Below are positions 48,832 to 53,797 of a stretch of 53,797 bases of DNA, one piece after another. Under the pieces are notes generated by a model. It saw only the letters and a list, made by a program, of their open reading frames with translations, did no database searches and was not told the DNA's origin. This DNA comes from an uncultured Hyphomicrobiales bacterium. Its GTDB lineage: Bacteria; Pseudomonadota; Alphaproteobacteria; Rhizobiales; Beijerinckiaceae. The stretch spans positions 1 through 53,797 of the forward strand of contig CAIKAR010000015.1 in NCBI GenBank assembly GCA_903825465.1. Reading direction: 5' to 3'. The position numbers were made by a program, and so were the translations under genes. How positions within the stretch are numbered: the first letter of the stretch is position 1; the number at the start of each line of letters is the position of its first letter.

Positions 48832-49800
48832 ATGCGCGTTGTGTCGATGTTCGCGGCGATTTGCGCGGCTTGTTTCGCCGCGGCGCCCGCCCGCGCGCAA
48901 ACCTGGCCCTCGGGGCCGATCAAGATGGTCGTGCCCTACGCGGCCGGCGGCGCCACCGACGCCTTCGCGCGGCTGATCGCGGGCAAGCTGCAAGACCAGA
49001 TGAACACACCTGTCATCGTCGACGACAAGGCCGGCGCGGGCGGCAATCTCGGCGCGAACTTCGTCGCGAAATCGCCGCCCGACGGCTACACGGTGTTGTT
49101 CAATATCAACGGCCAGGCGATCAGCCCGGCGCTGTATAAATCGCTGCCCTACGACGCCGACAACGATTTTCTGCGCGTGACGCAGCTGGTCTCGACGACC
49201 TCCGTGCTGGTTGTGGTGCCGAGCCTGCCGGTCAAGACGTTTCAGGAGTTGATCGCCTACGCCAAGGCCAATCCGGGCAAGCTGAACTACGGCTCGACCG
49301 GCGTTGGCAATTCGCTGCACCTGACGATGGAGATGATCAAGCACGCGACGGGAACGGATATTCAGATGGTGCCGTTCCGCGGCGACGCGCCGTTGTTCAG
49401 CGCGATGTTAGGCGGCGAGGTGCAACTCGCGGTGGTGCCCATGGTCACGGCGATGGCGCATATCGAGTCGGGCGCGCTGCGGGCGCTGGCGGTATCCACC
49501 GCCAAGCGCGCGGGGCCCTTGCCCGACGTGCCCACCGTCGCCGAACAGGGCTTGCCGGGCTTCGAGATGCAGGGCTGGATGGGCCTGTTCGTCCCCGCCA
49601 AAACGCCGCGCGCCATCGTCGAGCGCCTATGGAAGGAATCGCGGACGGCGCTCGCCGCGCCCGATGTCGCGCCTGTGATGAAGAACCTCGCGCTCGACCC
49701 CGTGGGTTCGAGCCCGGAGGAGTTCGACAAACGCTATTTCGCCGACAGGGCGATGATCCAGCAGGTTGTGAAAGACGCGAATATTCCGTTGCAGGACTAA
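48832..49800 (+). CDS. Bug/TctC-family solute receptor, array copy 3
   Basis: A 322-residue receptor (signal peptide ending APARAQ). The mature start TWPSGPIKMVVPYAAGGATD, LNYGSTGVGNSLHLTMEMIK and IQMVPFRGDAPLF are shared with copies 1 and 2. It ends KDANIPLQD. It lies 8 bp after copy 2, so copies 1-3 are one tightly spaced unit. Differences from copies 1 and 2 include Arg for Gly before the conserved GDAPLF, at the ligand-side loop. Confidence 0.93.
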   Translation: MRVVSMFAAICAACFAAAPARAQTWPSGPIKMVVPYAAGGATDAFARLIAGKLQDQMNTPVIVDDKAGAGGNLGANFVAKSPPDGYTVLFNINGQAISPALYKSLPYDADNDFLRVTQLVSTTSVLVVVPSLPVKTFQELIAYAKANPGKLNYGSTGVGNSLHLTMEMIKHATGTDIQMVPFRGDAPLFSAMLGGEVQLAVVPMVTAMAHIESGALRALAVSTAKRAGPLPDVPTVAEQGLPGFEMQGWMGLFVPAKTPRAIVERLWKESRTALAAPDVAPVMKNLALDPVGSSPEEFDKRYFADRAMIQQVVKDANIPLQD

Positions 49801-49805
49801 CCGAA

Positions 49806-49820
49806 GCGCCAAATTGGCGC
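49806..49820. repeat. 15-bp inverted repeat GCGCCAA-A-TTGGCGC between receptor copies 3 and 4
   Basis: Perfect 7-bp arms around one base, 6 bp after the copy 3 stop and just before a GGGAGG ribosome-binding site. It could be an operator, an RNA hairpin that separates expression of copy 4, or a processing site. There is no T-run for termination. Confidence 0.5.
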
Positions 49821-49921
49821 GGGAGGACGGCATGAACCCCTTGCGAGCGCGTTGTCTGGAACGAGCGGCTTGCGCTACAAGACCGACCGCGCCGATCCCC
49901 GGCGCAAGGGCTGGAACCACA

Positions 49922-50890
49922 ATGCGATTTTTCACCTCCCTTTTGACGACGGCGGCCCTCGCGATCCTGGGGGGCTCGGCGTCGCGCGCGCAAACCTGGC
50001 CGACGCGGCCCATCCATGTCGTCGTGCCCTTCGCGGCCGGCGGCGGCCTCGACCTAACGGCGCGCGTATTCGCCGACAAGCTGTCGCAACAGCTTGGCCA
50101 GCCCGTGATCGTCGACAACCGCGCGGGCGCCGGCGGCAATGTCGGCGTCGAATTCGTCGCGCGCTCGGCGCCCGACGGCTACACCCTGCTGATCAACACC
50201 AACGGCCAGTCGATATCTCCGGCGGTCTATAAAAAGCTGAACTGGGACCCGAAGGACTTCATCCCCGTCACGCAGATTTTTCAGAGCAGCGCGACGGTCA
50301 TCGCCAACGTCAAGTCGCCCTACAAGGATTTGCGCGATCTGATCGCCGCCGCGAAGGCGCGGCCCGGCGCGTTGAACTACGGCGCCTCGGGTGTTGGCAA
50401 CGCGCTGCATCTGAACATGGCGTGGCTGACGCAGCGCGCCGGCGTCGACATGCAGATGGTGCCTTTCCGCAACGACGCGCTCATCGTCAACGCGGTGCTG
50501 GCGAACGAAGTGCCGGTTGGCGTCGTGCCGTCGTCGACCGCGAACGAACTCGTGGCGGCGGGCACGGTGCGCGGCCTCGGCATCTCCACGCTTGAGCGGG
50601 TCAAGCAGATGCCCGACGTCGGCACCGTCGCCGAACAGGGCATTCCGGGCTTTTTCGCGCCGGGATACCAAGCCTATTTCGCGCCCGCGGGCACGCCGAT
50701 GGAGATCGTCGAACGATTGGCGCGCGAGGTGAAGATCGCGCTGGCGACGCCGAGCGTGCGCGACTACGCCGACAAATCGGTTGTGCAGGCGATCGGTTCG
50801 ACGCCGCAGGAATTCGCGGCGTTTTACAAATCCGACGTCGAGAACTTCAAGCGCATCGTCGCCGACGCGAAGATTCCCTTGCAGGAGTGA
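49922..50890 (+). CDS. Bug/TctC-family solute receptor, array copy 4 (more divergent)
   Basis: A 322-residue receptor from ATG 49922 (signal peptide MRFFTSLLTTAALAIL..., ending SASRAQ). It is recognisable by VVVPFAAGGGLD, VIVDNRAGAGGNVGVE, LNYGASGVGNALHLNMAW and MQMVPFRNDAL, and ends ADAKIPLQE. An in-frame ATG at 49832 has a better ribosome-binding site (GGGAGG) but would add 30 residues before the signal peptide, so 49922 is preferred. It differs from copies 1-3 at several ligand-side positions and sits 121 bp downstream of them. Confidence 0.9.
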   Translation: MRFFTSLLTTAALAILGGSASRAQTWPTRPIHVVVPFAAGGGLDLTARVFADKLSQQLGQPVIVDNRAGAGGNVGVEFVARSAPDGYTLLINTNGQSISPAVYKKLNWDPKDFIPVTQIFQSSATVIANVKSPYKDLRDLIAAAKARPGALNYGASGVGNALHLNMAWLTQRAGVDMQMVPFRNDALIVNAVLANEVPVGVVPSSTANELVAAGTVRGLGISTLERVKQMPDVGTVAEQGIPGFFAPGYQAYFAPAGTPMEIVERLAREVKIALATPSVRDYADKSVVQAIGSTPQEFAAFYKSDVENFKRIVADAKIPLQE

Positions 50891-50897
50891 GCGCGGC

Positions 50898-51428
50898 GTG
50901 GCGGCGAAACCGCGCCGCCGGACCCCGCCTGGGCCGGCGGCGCCGCCTGTCGAGACGATCTCCGACCCCATCAACGACCTTGCCGCGTTGCCGGCGGCGG
51001 TCCGCGCCATGCGCGATAAAATCCTCGCGGCGGCGATGTCCGGCGACATCGAGGCGTTGCTGCCCGTCATCGAGTTCAACGAGACGCCGCCGTTATTCGC
51101 GCGCGGCGCGCCGCTCGTGTCCTTCGCCGCGGCGATCGCGTTTCTGAAGGCGCGCTCCTTCGACGGCAAGGGCGCCGAAACGCTGGCCATCCTGCGCGCG
51201 CTGTTCGAACAGCCCTACGCCAAAATCGTCCGAGGCCCCTCCCTCACCTATGTCTGGCCGGCCTTCGCCGCGAAACAGGGACCCAATCCCGACCCCGACG
51301 CGCGGATCGCCATGTACCGCTGCTCGCGCTTCGCGAATCTGGGTCTCCACAACGACATCGGCCTGCCCCTGATCGAGCTCGTTGGCATTGGCGCGGACGG
51401 GGTCTGGCGCTATTTCTTCGCCGGTTGA
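50898..51428 (+). CDS. Conserved-looking protein of unknown function
   Basis: A 176-residue protein starting at GTG 50898 (AAKPRRRTPPGPAAPP, a Pro-rich lead), 7 bp after the last receptor gene. The body reads ISDPINDLAALPAAVRAMRDKILAA, followed by a mixed alpha/beta region with RGPSLTYVWPAFAAKQGPNP and GIGADGVWRYFFAG. No motif I can name and no signal peptide, so it is probably cytoplasmic. Its 3' end overlaps the convergent MFS gene by 19 bp. It may be co-transcribed with the receptor array. Confidence 0.7.
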   Translation: MAAKPRRRTPPGPAAPPVETISDPINDLAALPAAVRAMRDKILAAAMSGDIEALLPVIEFNETPPLFARGAPLVSFAAAIAFLKARSFDGKGAETLAILRALFEQPYAKIVRGPSLTYVWPAFAAKQGPNPDPDARIAMYRCSRFANLGLHNDIGLPLIELVGIGADGVWRYFFAG

Positions 51429-52642
51429 GCCGTCCCATCGATGTCGGCGCGGATGGCCAGCCCGATCGTGATCGCCATGAACGCCGCCGACGTGAAGAAC
51501 ACGCCCGCCGGCATGGCGTGGTCGATGAACCAGGCGCCGATGTAGGGGCCGATCATGCCGCCGATGCTGAAGCCCGTGGTGACGATGCCGAACACGCGGC
51601 CCACCGCTTGCGGCGGCGAGGCCGCGCGGGTGAGAAGATCGCGCGACGGCACGATGACCCCGGCGAGGAAGCCGGCGAACGTCAACAACGCGAGCGTCGG
51701 GTAGGCGCCGATGTCGACGCTCGCGATGAACGTCACGATGACCGCGGCGAGGCCCAGCGCGCCGCTGGTGATGAGCGATTGGCGCGACACCCGGTCGGCC
51801 ATCACGCCGCCGGCGAGAATGCCGACGACGATGGCGCCCATGAACAGGGTGAGGCTCCAGCCGGCGAGCTCGCGCGGCATGTGCAGGAGATCTCCAAGCG
51901 CGACGATCATGTAGGTCTGAAGGATGCCGGTCGCGAGGTTCAGCGTCGTGTACATGACCGTCAGCACGATCACCGCTGGCGTCAGCAAGCTGAGGGCCGA
52001 GGGGCCCTTGTCGGCGCCCGGCTTTTTCGCCGCGGCTTTGTAGGCGTCGCGCTCGCCGAAGCAGCCGGGAATGAACGGCAGCGCGGCGAGTGGACCCATC
52101 GCGCCGCAAATGAGCAGCGCCAGTTTGACGCCGCCCGCGTGGTCGGCCGTCAACATGACCGGCGCCGCGAGGGCGAAGCCAAGATACCCGACAAAGGAAT
52201 GCACCGAGAAGGCGCGGCCCATCGCCGCCGGGCCGATCTCTGCGGCGAGGATCGAATAATCCGCCGGATGATAGACCGCGTTGGCGAGGCCGATGGCGGC
52301 CGCGGCCGCGAGCAACATGGGATAGCTTGGCCAAACGCCCAGCGCGATGAACGCCACGCCGCCCAGCAACAGGCCCGCGACGAGCAGAGTGCGCGCGCCG
52401 ACCCGGTCGCAAAGGAACCCGATGGGCGCCTGCGTCAACGAGGAAACGAGGTTCAGCAAAATCGCCGACCACGCGAGGTCGGTGTAGGAGACGCCGAGCA
52501 TGTCCTTCAGCTCGGGAAGAATCGGCACCAGCGCCAGCATGTAGAAATGGCTGACAAGGTGGGCGGCCGAAACCAGCGTTAGCGTCTTCAATTCCGCCCT
52601 GGCGCCGCGCGGCGCGGCGATGGCGGCGGTCTGCGTTCCCAT
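51410..52642 (-). CDS. Major facilitator superfamily transporter
   Basis: A 410-residue protein with 12 predicted membrane segments. The MFS signature between helices 2 and 3 is visible (PIGFLCDRVGARTLLVAGLL). The start MGTQTAAIAAPRG follows GTGGAGGAATC; an in-frame upstream stretch looks non-coding. It is likely an efflux or metabolite porter; the substrate is not deducible. It is single in its direction, 118 bp upstream of the atp genes' 3' end. Confidence 0.88.
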   Translation of the reverse strand: MGTQTAAIAAPRGARAELKTLTLVSAAHLVSHFYMLALVPILPELKDMLGVSYTDLAWSAILLNLVSSLTQAPIGFLCDRVGARTLLVAGLLLGGVAFIALGVWPSYPMLLAAAAAIGLANAVYHPADYSILAAEIGPAAMGRAFSVHSFVGYLGFALAAPVMLTADHAGGVKLALLICGAMGPLAALPFIPGCFGERDAYKAAAKKPGADKGPSALSLLTPAVIVLTVMYTTLNLATGILQTYMIVALGDLLHMPRELAGWSLTLFMGAIVVGILAGGVMADRVSRQSLITSGALGLAAVIVTFIASVDIGAYPTLALLTFAGFLAGVIVPSRDLLTRAASPPQAVGRVFGIVTTGFSIGGMIGPYIGAWFIDHAMPAGVFFTSAAFMAITIGLAIRADIDGTAQPAKK

Positions 52643-52760
52643 GATTCCTCCACGACGGGTCCGCCGTCCGGCGATTTGGGATTTCGTATAGCCGGCATTC
52701 GCCGCCGCGAAAACAGGCGCCGCGGACATGGCCGCAAGCCGCCAGCGCGGGTCTCGCGAA

Positions 52761-53162
52761 CTAAAGTTTCAACGCGGCCTTCAAGTCACGCATATGAGCG
52801 AGCTTCTCGACGGCGGCGCGCTTGGCCTCGGGCGCGGTCGCGTCGTTCACGTCTTCCTCAAGGTCCTTGATCGAGGCGTCGAGTTTCGCCGCGTCGAGGT
52901 CGGCGAGGGGAATCGCCTGCTCGGCGAGTATCGTCAGGCCTTTGCCAGAGACTTCGGCGAAGCCGCCGCGCACGAACATCCTCACGTTCTTCGCGTCGGT
53001 CTCGTCGATGGAAACAACGCCGGGGCGCAGCGTCGTCATGGTCGGCGCGTGGCCCTTCAACATCTGGAAGTCGCCTTCCGTGCCGGGCACGACGACCGCC
53101 TCGACATCGCCGGAAAACAGCAGCTTTTCGGGCGAGACGAGTTCGAAGTGGAATGCGGCCAT
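52761..53162 (-). CDS. atpC: F1F0 ATP synthase epsilon subunit
   Basis: A 133-residue subunit with the N-terminal beta-sandwich ([41 protein letters not shown]) and a C-terminal helical part. It couples rotation and inhibits hydrolysis. It lies 24 bp after atpD, the last gene of the F1 operon. The usual order in Rhizobiales is atpHAGDC. Confidence 0.96.
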   Translation of the reverse strand: MAAFHFELVSPEKLLFSGDVEAVVVPGTEGDFQMLKGHAPTMTTLRPGVVSIDETDAKNVRMFVRGGFAEVSGKGLTILAEQAIPLADLDAAKLDASIKDLEEDVNDATAPEAKRAAVEKLAHMRDLKAALKL

Positions 53163-53186
53163 GTCGCTGATCCCCGTTGACGCGGC

Positions 53187-53797
<611 letters not shown>

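Overview
This is GC-rich chromosomal DNA whose gene orders point to an alphaproteobacterium of the Rhizobiales/Hyphomicrobiales type. The pointers are the ctaCDB-(small membrane gene)-ctaG-ctaE cytochrome oxidase order, lptF-lptG-lptD-surA-pdxA-rsmA, thiL-nusB-ribH, an IalB-family protein, a CobT-type cobaltochelatase subunit and atpD-atpC. The genus cannot be fixed by reading alone. Genes are packed tightly, often with 4-bp ATGA overlaps. No insertion sequence, phage, CRISPR array, rRNA or tRNA was seen.

Layout. 1-2 kb: the 3' end of cobT and an exported phosphoesterase, closed by a bidirectional terminator. 2-7.3 kb (minus): the aa3 cytochrome c oxidase operon with its heme O synthase and copper chaperone. 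7.6-11.1 kb: an IalB protein, a small lipoprotein, a lone receiver domain, an SH3 protein and a 2-hydroxyacid dehydrogenase. 11.1-15.6 kb (minus): the glycine cleavage operon gcvT-gcvH-gcvPA-gcvPB, with a split P-protein and a one-base frame break in gcvPB. 15.7-19.6 kb: a Bug-type periplasmic receptor, a methyltransferase and soxXYZA. 19.7-24 kb: an acyl-CoA synthetase/acyl-CoA dehydrogenase pair and a CDF metal exporter. 24-30 kb (minus): a large AsmA protein, a structured non-coding stretch ending in a strong terminator, a LysR regulator and trxB. 30.2-37.9 kb: LPS export (lptFGD), a SurA-like chaperone, pdxA and rsmA. 38-39.4 kb: an MgtC-like protein diverging from a fluoride-riboswitch-controlled crcB. 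39.4-43.1 kb: a VOC protein, a TAXI receptor and leuA behind a probable leucine attenuator. 43.1-46.2 kb (minus): azlCD, thiL, nusB, ribH. 46.3-51.4 kb: a cupin, four tandem Bug receptors and an unknown gene. 51.4-53.8 kb (minus): an MFS transporter, atpC and partial atpD.

How parts fit together. Respiration (cta, atp), periplasmic sulfur oxidation (sox), glycine/glyoxylate carbon flow (gcv, hydroxyacid dehydrogenase) and outer-membrane biogenesis (lpt, surA, asmA) are housekeeping or near-housekeeping modules. The accessory signal is an over-supply of orphan periplasmic solute receptors: five Bug/TctC and one TAXI, with no TctA/TctB or TAXI permease in the window.

Most worth checking: the putative structured RNA at 27851-28054, the sox set with an unusual SoxY C-terminus and no soxB here, the leuA leader-peptide attenuator, the fluoride riboswitch, the gcvPB frameshift and the Bug array.
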